Positions 16,607 to 24,986 of a stretch of 26,982 nucleotides of DNA are shown here, in pieces. Source of the stretch: Pseudomonadota bacterium (GTDB taxonomy: Bacteria > Desulfobacterota > Syntrophia > Syntrophales > JADFWA01); NCBI GenBank assembly GCA_030596145.1, contig JAUVKS010000003.1:1-26982 (forward strand), given 5' to 3'. Position 1 is the first letter of the stretch. The number at the start of each line of letters is the position of its first letter. The translations under genes were made by a program, and so were the position numbers. A model generated the notes under the pieces. The model saw nothing but the letters and a program-made list of their open reading frames with translations. It had not been told where the DNA came from and did no database searches.

Positions 16607-17530
16607 TCAGATGAGGGATAACAAGTAGGAACGGAGGTTATTCTTTTTCGAAAGGCTTAGTTTTTGCCTGATATGATAACGGTATACATTGACCGCACTA
16701 TCGGAAACATTCAAAAGTTCCGCAATTTCTTTAGTGGTTCTCCCTTCCTTTATGAGATTGGCGACCTGTACTTCTCTATTGGTAAAATCCAAATATTTGA
16801 CAGACAACTTCTGGGCAAAGGGGGATATGATGTCTTTCAGATTTGATTCAAGCACGTTGACATAGGAGATGCCCTTCGGATCTGTATGGTACCTCAATCT
16901 CTCAACGTATGGCAGAATGAGCGATTTAACGTTTGATAGTATTTTTTCTTCAAGCTCATTTCGATCCTCATCTCTTTGTTTTAACAAAACCCTCAAAGCC
17001 GTGTTCAAATCTTCAAGTTCTTGTGTCTTGACCGAGAGATCTTCTTCTCTTTTTCGCAAGGCTTCTTCCGCTTGTTTGCGTTCAGTTATGTCCCGAATAG
17101 ACTCAATGGCGCCTATGATGTTTCCTTTACTGTCATAAAGGGGACTCGCCTTTCCCCAGAGGAAGGCCCTTCTTCCCTTCAGACAGGGAACCCATATCTC
17201 CACAATCAGGAGATCCTTCTGCCTTTCAAGAATAGAATAGTAGCTCCGCTCAATTTTTTTGTTCGGTTTAAGCACCAGATCAATCATAATGGGCCTTCGT
17301 TTGCCATAAAACGGCAGGCCATATTCATAGTTTCCCTTTCCCAGCATAGCTTCCGCCCTGACCCCCGTCATTTCCTCAATGGCCCGGTTCCAGGCAATGA
17401 CCTTTCCCTCCGCATCGATGACAAGGGTCGCGTCGGGGAGGAAATCAATTATGTCGGCCAGACGACTCTCCGATTCCCGAAGCGCTTCTTCCGCCTGTTT
17501 GTGTTCGGTTATGTCCATTTTTGTTGTCAT
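16607..17530 (-). CDS. PAS-domain LuxR-family transcriptional regulator, probably N-terminally shortened
   Basis: 307 residues. The start, MTTKMDITEHKQAEEALRE, looks like the tail of a PAS/PAC unit. A full PAS domain follows (about residues 22-155, FLPDATLVIDAEGKVIAWN to IRDITERKQAEEAL), then a coiled coil (about 155-200). The protein ends with a LuxR-type helix-turn-helix (LTNREVQVANLI-like FTNREVQVANLIKEGRTTKEIAELLNVS is split across residues about 255-282). GGAGG lies eight bases before ATG 17530, so a shortened protein could be made. No histidine kinase or receiver domain is seen. It may control the CoA-transferase gene downstream on the same strand. Confidence 0.8.
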   Translation of the reverse strand: MTTKMDITEHKQAEEALRESESRLADIIDFLPDATLVIDAEGKVIAWNRAIEEMTGVRAEAMLGKGNYEYGLPFYGKRRPIMIDLVLKPNKKIERSYYSILERQKDLLIVEIWVPCLKGRRAFLWGKASPLYDSKGNIIGAIESIRDITERKQAEEALRKREEDLSVKTQELEDLNTALRVLLKQRDEDRNELEEKILSNVKSLILPYVERLRYHTDPKGISYVNVLESNLKDIISPFAQKLSVKYLDFTNREVQVANLIKEGRTTKEIAELLNVSDSAVNVYRYHIRQKLSLSKKNNLRSYLLSLI

Positions 17531-17587
17531 GCTGAATTCCTCCGATGATAAAAATATCGTTGGGATATTCGTATTGCAAGTGTATGA

Positions 17588-17823
17588 TTGCCCCCCCCTC
17601 TGAGAGAACGACGAGATGATATAATTCCACTCGCCCGTCATTTGCAGAAACAGATTGTCCAGGATTCAGGCTTATCCAAAACGATGCAGAGGAAGAAGCT
17701 ATTCGCTATACCCTGGAGTCAACCAACTATAATAAAGCCCAAGCCGCAAGGCTACTGGGAATCCACCGGTCTCTCCTGTACAAAAAGATGAAAAAATATA
17801 AAATAGCTCTCAATAAGGATTAA
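17588..17823 (+). pseudogene. Relic of a sigma-54 activator gene (end of AAA+ domain and Fis helix-turn-helix)
   Basis: One frame from 17588 gives PPPLRERRDDIIPLARH, the conserved turn near the end of the NtrC-type AAA+ domain. Around 17684 the homology jumps to another frame that gives NYNKAQAARLLGIHRSLLYK and ends at TAA 17823, a Fis-type DNA-binding end. The part that normally joins them (about 50-80 residues, including the PWPGNVREL region) is missing, and no start or upstream AAA+ sequence is present. It is a gene broken by deletion. Its DNA-binding end resembles that of the intact activator at 13066-14463. Confidence 0.75.
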
Positions 17824-17862
17824 GGTCTCCCTCTCAGAATCCTACTTCTACTATCAATATTG

Positions 17863-18480
17863 TTATAGCTCCATATATCCATATACTTCCTCCCATTTCT
17901 TTTTTATCTCTTCGAAGGGGAGGTCATGGGAGGGCTCATAATATTTCAGATAATCTATGGAAGGTCTCCCCTGAAGGTCGGTCTTATGAAGGATGGCAGG
18001 GGTCTTTCCATCGAATTCGACGGTTTTTAGGCCTGTCTTTTCGCACATTTCTTTGTCAAAGGCCGGAGTAGCTGCTATCCACTTTTCATCTATGTAAAAT
18101 TCACAAAAGCCATGATAGTAGAAGATGTTGGTTTTCATTACCTTCAGGAGTTTTTGCGGGGGATGGTGATTGATTAAGTTGGCAAAGCCGAGGCGTGTTG
18201 GTATCTTTGCTGCCCTGCCCAAGGCGGCGAGGAGTATCGCCTTGGTGACGCAGAAACCGAAGCCTTTTTGCATGGTATAACTTGCCTTGTAGCCCTCAAT
18301 GTCTCGCGGGATATCATAAGGATTATATTTTATGTCATCCCTGACAAAATAGAACAGCCGCACAGCGCTTTCAGTCATATCAGCGGAGCCATTAATCAGG
18401 TCGTTCACTTTTTTCTGAATAATTCTTGAATCCGAATCGATCACAAGTGTTGGGGAAAGATAGATATCCAGATCACTCAC
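17863..18480 (-). CDS. Transglutaminase-like (PF01841) domain protein
   Basis: 205 residues with no signal peptide or membrane segment. The papain-like triad is visible: Cys77 in GFGFCVTKA, His123 in YYHGFCEFYI and Asp142 in TPAFDKE, in the right order and spacing for the bacterial transglutaminase-like/peptidase fold. Proteins of this group usually act as cysteine proteases or amidases; the substrate is unknown. It starts with GTG, with GGAG eight to nine bases upstream. The gene is divergent from the GctAB-like operon, sharing a 273-base control region. Confidence 0.8.
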   Translation of the reverse strand: MSDLDIYLSPTLVIDSDSRIIQKKVNDLINGSADMTESAVRLFYFVRDDIKYNPYDIPRDIEGYKASYTMQKGFGFCVTKAILLAALGRAAKIPTRLGFANLINHHPPQKLLKVMKTNIFYYHGFCEFYIDEKWIAATPAFDKEMCEKTGLKTVEFDGKTPAILHKTDLQGRPSIDYLKYYEPSHDLPFEEIKKKWEEVYGYMEL

Positions 18481-18753
18481 AGGTATACTCCTGTTTTACA
18501 ACATAAGATTTGTTGCCTAAAAGCCAAAAGGGATAATGGACAATAACAGCGTTACAGTTATTTCGCAATTGTAAAAGTTCATTACAAAAACACCTGTTTC
18601 ATTTCTTTAAATATCAAAACGATATATGATTTTGCTTGATAAGTATCTTTGATTGTGCTAAATAACCGCCCGTTATGGATATATTTCTACCTGAATAGAT
18701 GGCAAGAAGAATTACTAAAAATAATGAGAATAAAGAGAAGGAGGTAATTTACA
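18481..18753. promoter_or_regulatory. Divergent intergenic control region
   Basis: This AT-rich 273-base gap must hold promoters for both the transglutaminase-like gene (-) and the CoA-transferase operon (+). I find no good sigma-54 match. A spaced inverted repeat TTACA...TGTAA in the stretch near 18551-18574 is a weak operator candidate. AAGGAGG at 18739-18744 is the ribosome site for the plus-strand gene. Confidence 0.35.
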
Positions 18754-19752
18754 GTGGATGTTATTGATCAAGGCGTTGGAAGATTATTTACAGATCCCGA
18801 TGCGGATAACGCAAGAGCACATTTCAAGACGAAGTCTCGAGCACTTACAAACAAATTGATGTCATTGAAAGATGCGGTTGCGAAATTTGTGCATGACGGG
18901 GAGTATCTGGCAATTGGTGGCTTCGGTGCCAATAGAACCCCCATAGCCGCGTGCCATGAGATTGTGAGACAGAAAAAGAAAAATATGGCCTTTGCCGGTC
19001 ACACTTCTACCCATGATTTTCAGGTTCTTGCCGCGGGGAAGGTTTTCGACAAACTGGATATCGCTTACATCGTTGGTCTGGAGGCAAGGGGCTTATCGCC
19101 AAATGCGAGAAAATATATGCAGACCGGTGAAGTTGAAGTTTGTGAATGGACAAACTACTGCCTGTCTGCCCGTCTCAAGGCTGCCGCGATGGGTGTTTCA
19201 TTTGTTCCTATCAGAAACGTCATGGGGACGGATACCTTCAAGTTCAGCGGCGCAATAATTATCGAATGCCCCTTCACAGGGCAAAAGTATGCGGCCATGC
19301 CGGCTCTCTGGCCTGATATATCGGTTATTCATGTCCATGAGGCCGATATGTATGGTAACTGCAGGATTCGCGATATAACCGTTTCAGATCTGGATCTGGC
19401 AAAGGCATCAAAGCACTTAATCATCACATGTGAGAGACTTATTCCGAATGAAGAAATCCGTAGAGAACCTGTTCTGACGGATATTCCTTTCTTCTGCGTT
19501 GACGCGGTGTGTGAAGTGCCTTATGGGGCTTATCCCGGAGTTATGGCTTATGAATATTTTTCCGACGAAGAGCATATCATGGAGTGGATGACGGTAGAAA
19601 AAGATCCCGAGGCATTTAAAGAGTTTCTCGATAAAAATATCTACAACGTTGAATCCCACTTTGATTATATCAGACTGCACGGCGGTATGGAAAAAATGCT
19701 GGCGCTGCGAGATAAAGAGCTGATGACGACAGCTAATAGCAATAAAGGATAA
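18754..19752 (+). CDS. CoA-transferase subunit A (glutaconate CoA-transferase GctA-like)
   Basis: 332 residues of the class I CoA-transferase alpha family. SLKDAVAKFVHDGEYLAIGGFGANRTP is the expected nucleotide-loop region after a 35-residue lead, and the later AALWPDISVIHVHEADMYGNC is typical of GctA and IpdA relatives. It pairs with the subunit B gene that starts 20 bases after its stop. The start is GTG, nine bases after AAGGAGG. Substrate is unknown; relatives act on glutaconate, ring-cleavage CoA esters or other dicarboxylates. Confidence 0.9.
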   Translation: MDVIDQGVGRLFTDPDADNARAHFKTKSRALTNKLMSLKDAVAKFVHDGEYLAIGGFGANRTPIAACHEIVRQKKKNMAFAGHTSTHDFQVLAAGKVFDKLDIAYIVGLEARGLSPNARKYMQTGEVEVCEWTNYCLSARLKAAAMGVSFVPIRNVMGTDTFKFSGAIIIECPFTGQKYAAMPALWPDISVIHVHEADMYGNCRIRDITVSDLDLAKASKHLIITCERLIPNEEIRREPVLTDIPFFCVDAVCEVPYGAYPGVMAYEYFSDEEHIMEWMTVEKDPEAFKEFLDKNIYNVESHFDYIRLHGGMEKMLALRDKELMTTANSNKG

Positions 19753-19772
19753 GAAAGGAGGAAAAATAAGCG

Positions 19773-20543
19773 ATGGCTGATTATAATACAATGGAACTTA
19801 TGATAGTAACCGGGGCAAGGGAGCTTAAGTCTGGAGCCTCCGTTGCTGTTGGTACCGGTGCCCCCTGTGCGGCAGCAATGCTTGCCCAGAAAACCCACGC
19901 CCCCGATTTGCTGATTATATTCGAGGCAGGTGGAATCGATCCACAGCTTCCCGAAATGCCGATTTCCGTCGGTGACTCCAGGACAATCTGGAAGGCATGC
20001 CAGGCGACCAGTATGACCGATACCATGGAAATGTTCTGTCGGGGCATGGTTGATTATACGTTTCTGGGTGGCGCGCAGATTGATATGTATGGCAATCTGA
20101 ATTCAACCCGAATCGGGCCGGATCATCAAAAGCCGAAGGTCCGGTTCCCGGGCAGTGGCGGAGCCAATGATTTTGGTTCTTTCTGCTGGAACATGATGGT
20201 AATAACACCCCAGGACAGTAAGCGATTTGCGGAAAAAAATGATTATATCACAACCCCCGGCTATCTGGAAGGGGGCGACTCCAGGGATAAGTCAGGTCTT
20301 GCGAAAGGTTCGGGACCTTACAGAGTTATCACTAATATGGCCGTTATGGACTTTGAGCCTAAATCTAAGAGGATGAGAATCAAATCCGTTAATCCCGGTT
20401 ATTCCGAAAAGGATGTTCGGGATAACTGCGGGTTTGAACTTCTGGCACATAAGAAGATTGGTGAAACTCATCATCCGTCAAAGAAGGAACTCGATGTTTT
20501 GAGAGGAGAGGTTGATCCCTACAGGTATGTTATAGGAAGATAG
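19773..20543 (+). CDS. CoA-transferase subunit B (glutaconate CoA-transferase GctB-like)
   Basis: 256 residues. The sequence tracks GctB over its full length: VAVGTGAPCAAAMLAQ, then IIFEAGGID where Glu51 corresponds to the catalytic glutamate of glutaconate CoA-transferase, then FLGGAQIDMYGNLNST and FPGSGGAND. With the preserved glutamate it is likely a true transferase rather than an IpdB-type hydrolase. AGGAGG precedes the ATG. It is the second gene of a two-gene operon closed by a strong terminator. Confidence 0.92.
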   Translation: MADYNTMELMIVTGARELKSGASVAVGTGAPCAAAMLAQKTHAPDLLIIFEAGGIDPQLPEMPISVGDSRTIWKACQATSMTDTMEMFCRGMVDYTFLGGAQIDMYGNLNSTRIGPDHQKPKVRFPGSGGANDFGSFCWNMMVITPQDSKRFAEKNDYITTPGYLEGGDSRDKSGLAKGSGPYRVITNMAVMDFEPKSKRMRIKSVNPGYSEKDVRDNCGFELLAHKKIGETHHPSKKELDVLRGEVDPYRYVIGR

Positions 20544-20572
20544 TTGATCAATTTTCTTTCGGTGAACTGTGT

Positions 20573-20607
20573 AAAAGGCCATGTTCTTTATGAACATGGC
20601 CTTTTTT
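20573..20607 (+). terminator. Strong intrinsic terminator
   Basis: AAAAGGCCATGTTC (20573-20586) pairs perfectly with GAACATGGCCTTTT (20592-20605) around TTTAT, followed by more T. It closes the CoA-transferase operon. With A and T tracts on both sides it can also end the convergent zinc-ribbon/NAD synthetase transcript. Confidence 0.9.
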
Positions 20608-20619
20608 GTGAACTGTTGA

Positions 20620-20820
20620 TTATTTTATGATCACCCTCAGATTATCCTTCTGTGAGACCGTTTTATCTCCCACAGATGTCCCGCAGTGGACGCAACTATA
20701 ATCATACTTTTCTCCGTCGGAAAGAACCAGGAGAAGTCTTTTTCTTACAGGAACCGCCCTTTTACATTTGGAGCAGTAAAGCTCCGTTGCATCGAAATCG
20801 CTGTAGGCTTCTCTTTTCAT
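20620..20820 (-). CDS. Small zinc-ribbon protein
   Basis: 66 residues. Two CxxC pairs, YCSKC and CVHCG, about 25 residues apart form a zinc ribbon. The rest is basic and hydrophilic with no membrane segment. It starts five bases after the NAD synthetase stop, using a GGAGGA that lies inside the end of that gene, so it is co-transcribed with it. The role is not known; a nucleic-acid or protein-contact function is usual for such ribbons but is not shown here. Confidence 0.75.
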   Translation of the reverse strand: MKREAYSDFDATELYCSKCKRAVPVRKRLLLVLSDGEKYDYSCVHCGTSVGDKTVSQKDNLRVIIK

Positions 20821-20825
20821 GTTTT

Positions 20826-22868
20826 TCAGTTATCCTCCTCCGGTATCTTTTCCGCGTTTTCCAGCCAGACCGTAGCTTCACTATCACTCGGCGCCCTGTA
20901 ATCGCCCCTTGGAGAAAGGGAACCACCAGACCCAACCTTGGGACCGTTTGGTATGCAGGAGCGTTTAAACTGGCTGATCTTAAAGAATCTGAAAAGGTAT
21001 ATCTGGAGCCAGTGTTTGATTTCACCGATTGAGTATTCATTTCTCCCGTTTTCCGGCACATCGGGCCAGAGACCCTTTTCTTTATCCCTCCACGCGGAAT
21101 ATGACATAAAGGCAATTTTGGTGGGGAGATATCCGAATCGAGTAATATAGAAATTATTGAAGTCCTGAAGTTCATAGGGACCTATCTCTGTTTCGGTTTT
21201 TTGTATGTCTTCGCCGGGGATCAATTCCGGACTGATCTCCGTTTCGAGGATATCAAGTAGGATATGCGACGTATCCTGATTGAATTGAACGGTGTTTGCC
21301 ACCCACCGAATCAGATATTGTATCATGGTCTTGGGTACGCTGGTGTTCACGTTGTAGTGGGACATATGGTCACCAACACCATAGGTACACCACCCAAGGG
21401 CCAGTTCGCTGAGGTCACCGGTTCCCACAACCAGAGCATCTCTCAGATTGGCAATGCGAAATAGATGGGATGCCCGTTCTCCGGCCTGTACGTTCTCGAA
21501 TGTAATATCATAAAGTTCCTTCCCTTCCGCATAGGGATGGCCGATATCCTTGAACATCTGCATGCAACTGTTTTTAATGTCAATTTCGTTAGACTCTACA
21601 CCAAGGGCCTTCATTAATCTGATGGCATTGGTGTAAGTTTTATTCGTTGTTGCAAAACCGGGCATTGTATAGGCCTTGACGTTGGATCGTGGCAGATTTA
21701 AGAGGTCCGTTGTTCGTGTCGCTACGATTAGCGCCTGCGTGGAATCAAGGCCGCCCGATATCCCGATTACAACATTCTGGGTGTTGGAGGACTTCAATCT
21801 TTTTGCCAGACCATGTACCTGGATGTTATATGTTTCATAACAATGCTGATCACGTTTGGCCGGATCTGCAGGGATGTACGGGAATCTGGGATATTCTCTT
21901 TCTAACAACAATCGATCGTCAGGAATCTTAACAGAGAAAGAGACTCTACGAAACCCGGTAAGCCTGTCTTTATGCATCCGGGCGTTCTGTCCAAAGCTGG
22001 TCAGCCGCATCCTGTCTTGGGCAAGGCGGTCCATATCCAAATCCGCGTAGATAATTTGAGGGTCTTGTGAAAATCGTTTGGACTCTGCTAACAGATTGCC
22101 GTTTTCATGGATCATGGCATGGCCATCCCAGGCAAGATCGGTGGTTGATTCTCCCGGGCCGGCTGCTGCGTATAGATATGCCGATACACAGCGTGCCGAC
22201 TGGTTCGAAGCGAGACTGTGGCGGTATTCCGATTTTCCTATGGTTACATTGGAGGCGGAGAGATTCCCCACGACGGTCGCCCCCGCCATCGCCGCAAAAC
22301 CGGATGGTGGTATGGGAACCCAGAGGTCTTCGCATATTTCTATAAAGAATTTGAAGTGCTTGACATTCTTCACGTCAAATATAATGTTTGCTCCGAATGG
22401 GATGTTCTCCTGTCCGCATAGATCAATCGTTTCAGAGAGCACCTCCTCGGCGGGGCTAAACTGGCGGCCTTCGTAAAATTCCCGGTAATTGGGGAGATAG
22501 GATTTGACCGCGACTCCAAGGATATTTCCCCGGTAAAGGACAATCCCGCAGTTAAAGAGAAGGGAGTCGATCTGCAACGGCGCGCCGACAACCATAATCA
22601 GATTCAAGTCTCTGGTGACGTCAATGATATATTCAAGAGAGTCCAGCACACTTTGCAGAAGGGCATCCTGGTGGAACAGATCTTCGTTGGAATAGGCCGA
22701 AATTCCCAGCTCCGGGAAGAGGGCGAAAATGGAGTCGTTTTCCGCTGCCTCCTTTGCCAGTCTGACCGTGCTTTCGGCGTTGAAAACTGTGTCGGCAACC
22801 CTGACCTCCGGTATGCAGACGGCGACTTTTACGAATCCGTGATTGTAAAGATTGAAGAATTGTTTCAT
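20826..22868 (-). CDS. nadE: Glutamine-dependent NAD+ synthetase
   Basis: 680 residues, the size of the large glutamine-using NadE enzymes. The N-terminal nitrilase-type amidotransferase domain (about 1-300) has the Glu-Lys-Cys set: Glu53 in FPELGISAYS, the Lys in VKSYLPNYREFYEGRQF, and the Cys in EICEDLWVP. The C-terminal synthetase domain has the ATP pyrophosphatase loop GISGGLDSTQ. It turns deamido-NAD, ATP and glutamine into NAD. AGAGGT precedes the ATG. A zinc-ribbon gene follows in the same transcript; a repeat element lies just upstream. Confidence 0.95.
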   Translation of the reverse strand: MKQFFNLYNHGFVKVAVCIPEVRVADTVFNAESTVRLAKEAAENDSIFALFPELGISAYSNEDLFHQDALLQSVLDSLEYIIDVTRDLNLIMVVGAPLQIDSLLFNCGIVLYRGNILGVAVKSYLPNYREFYEGRQFSPAEEVLSETIDLCGQENIPFGANIIFDVKNVKHFKFFIEICEDLWVPIPPSGFAAMAGATVVGNLSASNVTIGKSEYRHSLASNQSARCVSAYLYAAAGPGESTTDLAWDGHAMIHENGNLLAESKRFSQDPQIIYADLDMDRLAQDRMRLTSFGQNARMHKDRLTGFRRVSFSVKIPDDRLLLEREYPRFPYIPADPAKRDQHCYETYNIQVHGLAKRLKSSNTQNVVIGISGGLDSTQALIVATRTTDLLNLPRSNVKAYTMPGFATTNKTYTNAIRLMKALGVESNEIDIKNSCMQMFKDIGHPYAEGKELYDITFENVQAGERASHLFRIANLRDALVVGTGDLSELALGWCTYGVGDHMSHYNVNTSVPKTMIQYLIRWVANTVQFNQDTSHILLDILETEISPELIPGEDIQKTETEIGPYELQDFNNFYITRFGYLPTKIAFMSYSAWRDKEKGLWPDVPENGRNEYSIGEIKHWLQIYLFRFFKISQFKRSCIPNGPKVGSGGSLSPRGDYRAPSDSEATVWLENAEKIPEEDN

Positions 22869-22887
22869 GGTTTTTACCTCTATGTTT

Positions 22888-23018
22888 GATGGTTTCGTAA
22901 AAAGTCGAAATCAAACACTTTTGTCATTCCCGCGCAGGCGGGAACCCAGTATTTACAAATAGTTACGTTAGCGCTTAAGGTTAATTTATCTGATCACGTA
23001 ACTTTTTACGAAATCATC
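22888..23018. mobile_element. Small inverted-repeat element (copy B)
   Basis: The left end GATGGTTTCGTAAAAAGT and the complement of the right end (GATGATTTCGTAAAAAGT) agree at 17 of 18 bases. ATGTTT flanks both sides (22882-22887 and 23019-23024) as a likely target duplication. The left half, TTTGTCATTCCCGCGCAGG and onward with a CCCGC/GCGGG hairpin, matches copy A at 14811-14939; the right half differs. No coding capacity. It lies upstream of nadE. Confidence 0.65.
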
Positions 23019-23080
23019 ATGTTTTATTCACTCAGGTTCCTTTTTTACCATATAGGAAAATCGGGGGACAACACTAAATT

Positions 23081-23104
23081 ATGCGGACATTGAATTGCCC
23101 GCAT
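23081..23104 (-). terminator. Weak hairpin after the TOPRIM-like gene
   Basis: ATGCGG (23081-23086) pairs with CCGCAT (23099-23104), with a further CA/TG pairing inside after one mismatch. On the minus strand it lies just after the stop of the gene at 23124 and is followed by AATTTAG, so it is a weak terminator at best. Confidence 0.35.
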
Positions 23105-23123
23105 CGCATAAAGTCGGATTCGA

Positions 23124-23753
23124 TTAATGTGTCATGTCTGCCTGTGGTGTTACGGGCTTAAACGCTTCAAGGCGTACAAAAGCCCTGCTCAGGCTTTTCG
23201 AATTATTCCTTGCTGCATGCGCGTCCCAATCTTCCATCACAAAACGGGTTAACCGGCTGTTGTAATCCGGTCCTTGCTTGCTGGTAGCTCCGTGTGGCGG
23301 AACCAGATCCGCCCTCAATCGACTTGATCTTGATTTTCTCGCAAGCGATATCAGAAACTCTTTTGGGTCAGGTATACTGTCCGTGTCTTGAGGAATCCGG
23401 GTTAAAGGGATTGAAAGGAACCTGACAAATGCTTTTCTGTCAGCCATCACCCACGATTCCACCTCCATTACAGCAATACGAAACATCAGGTTTGGGTTGC
23501 GGGGTTGTTTCAACCAGTTCTCTATCTTATCCGGAGGACACTCATTTGCACTGTCCTGATCCGTCAACACGAAAAAGGGAAGTCCCGTGGCAGCCTTGTT
23601 AAAGGCATTTATTTTCGATTTCAGATACCCGAATCCACCTTTCCGCAAACACTGTGTTACACGATAATTTTTTGGAGTCTGTTCTATCAGTTTTCTTACC
23701 ACCACTTCACTGAGAACATCCTCTACCGCAAACGTCAGATAAATTTCTTTCAT
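23124..23753 (-). CDS. TOPRIM-like (DUF4276-type) protein, partner of the AAA ATPase
   Basis: 209 residues. The layout suggests a TOPRIM nuclease fold: an acidic pair in VEDVLSEVVVRKL (Glu11, Glu16), then FVLTDQDSAN with Asp65 and Asp67 in a DxD pattern, then MEVESWVMADR (Glu97, Glu99). Such small TOPRIM-like proteins are commonly found beside RecF/OLD-like ATPases. Its ATG overlaps the stop of the ATPase gene (ATGA), so the two are translationally coupled. A nuclease or effector role in phage defence is plausible by analogy with OLD and PARIS systems but is inference; the family assignment is from memory of its motifs. Confidence 0.6.
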   Translation of the reverse strand: MKEIYLTFAVEDVLSEVVVRKLIEQTPKNYRVTQCLRKGGFGYLKSKINAFNKAATGLPFFVLTDQDSANECPPDKIENWLKQPRNPNLMFRIAVMEVESWVMADRKAFVRFLSIPLTRIPQDTDSIPDPKEFLISLARKSRSSRLRADLVPPHGATSKQGPDYNSRLTRFVMEDWDAHAARNNSKSLSRAFVRLEAFKPVTPQADMTH

Positions 23754-24904
23754 TCAAACAGCCCCAGTTGCTCCACATTGCCCGGTCTGGTTCGAGGCAA
23801 CACTGCATCCGCGATCGGCAGGCCCGCATCCAGAAGCGCTCGCGCGTCCTTGACTTTGGTGGCAACTTCTACCCTGGTCCCTTCGCTGTCGGGAGTAAGC
23901 AACAACGCTTCGCGACCATCTATTCCCTGGTCTCGTAACAAGTCTTCACTATGAGTGCCGATCAGTACTTGCCTGCGACGTTGCCGCTGCATCCGGTAAA
24001 TTAGCGGGGCAAGCTGTTCAACAATACCGGCGTTTAGCGACAACTCCGGTTCTTCCAGCAACAGCAGCGAATCTCCTTCCAGCAAAGACCACAGCAGCGC
24101 AAGCAGTCGCAAAGTACCATCGGAAAACTGATCCTCCCGCTGCCACCCTGCGTTGGGCCGCCAGTGTGAATACAGAGCCGCAAGATGAGGCCGACCGCTA
24201 TCTTCATCCCGCTCAAATTGAAGTTGTTTCAATTGCGGCACCGCGATTTTCAGCGCCTTTTCTATTTTTGCCAAACGAGATTTTTGGGTTCGCGGTGGCG
24301 ATTTCGCAACCCGATCCAGAAAGCCCTGGCCGAATGGATCATCTTCCAACTGTCTGCCTTGAAGCGTATCCGCATGACGCAGCAATTGCGGCACAAGGTG
24401 AAGGTAAGTTACAGACTCCAGATAGCGGGCAATATCCCGGAACTGTGCATTGGTGTTTACCTGTTCCAGAAATGTTTGTTTTAATCGTTCGGGATCTTCT
24501 TTGTCTTGTGAATCCGGCCGGTCTAACAGTTTTTTGTTACCCTGCGACACACGTTCAAATGACAGGATAGGTTGTCTGTAACCACGTGTCTCCTGTTTCA
24601 GTCCTATTGCATAATGCCAAATAGGTTCCTCATCCGGACTGTTTGCCAGGTAGATTTCAACTATTATTTCCGGATCTCGTCTTGCGGCCAGACTTCGAAT
24701 TTTTGACACACCGCCGCGGCTTTTAACGGCTTTCTGCAAACCGCCGCCTTCGGGTTTTGCAATATCACGCAGAAATCTAAAAACATCCAGGAGGTTTGAT
24801 TTCCCCGACGCATTTGGGCCAACGACAAACTGACGCTCCCGCAAGTTCACATCTACATGCCTGAAGTTCCTCCAGTTCTTCAAAATCAATCGTGACACAA
24901 TCAT
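23750..24904 (-). CDS. AAA family ATPase (RecF/OLD-like, AAA_21)
   Basis: 384 residues. The start LILKNWRNFRHVDVNL and Walker A GPNASGKS (residues 29-36) are typical of RecF/SMC-like ATPases. FSDGTLRLLALLWSLL is the ABC-type signature region, LLLLEEPELSLNAG the Walker B with catalytic Glu, and LIGTHSEDLL the switch His. There is no long coiled coil. GGAGG lies six bases before the ATG. It forms an operon with the TOPRIM-like gene. An ATPase sensor with a separate effector is the pattern of two-gene defence systems such as PARIS; a DNA repair role is the main alternative. Confidence 0.8.
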   Translation of the reverse strand: MIVSRLILKNWRNFRHVDVNLRERQFVVGPNASGKSNLLDVFRFLRDIAKPEGGGLQKAVKSRGGVSKIRSLAARRDPEIIVEIYLANSPDEEPIWHYAIGLKQETRGYRQPILSFERVSQGNKKLLDRPDSQDKEDPERLKQTFLEQVNTNAQFRDIARYLESVTYLHLVPQLLRHADTLQGRQLEDDPFGQGFLDRVAKSPPRTQKSRLAKIEKALKIAVPQLKQLQFERDEDSGRPHLAALYSHWRPNAGWQREDQFSDGTLRLLALLWSLLEGDSLLLLEEPELSLNAGIVEQLAPLIYRMQRQRRRQVLIGTHSEDLLRDQGIDGREALLLTPDSEGTRVEVATKVKDARALLDAGLPIADAVLPRTRPGNVEQLGLFE

Positions 24905-24986
24905 GCTATGCCTCCATTATGCAGAAGAAAGAAGACAACAATATGTATACTGCCCCCAGATTCCCCCTGTCGAAAAGCCCTGTTTT

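Noticed and set aside
17021..17548. A 175-codon plus-strand frame opposite the PAS-LuxR gene
   Set aside because: It is antisense to PAS and coiled-coil coding sequence and has no ribosome site or domain.
18613..18665. Possible -35/-10 promoter (TTGCTT with a TAAAT-like box) for the CoA-transferase operon
   Set aside because: The -10 match is poor and spacing uncertain; not strong enough to list as a site.
18700..18716. TGGCAAGAAGAATTACT as a sigma-54 promoter
   Set aside because: It has the GG but lacks GC at the -12 position.
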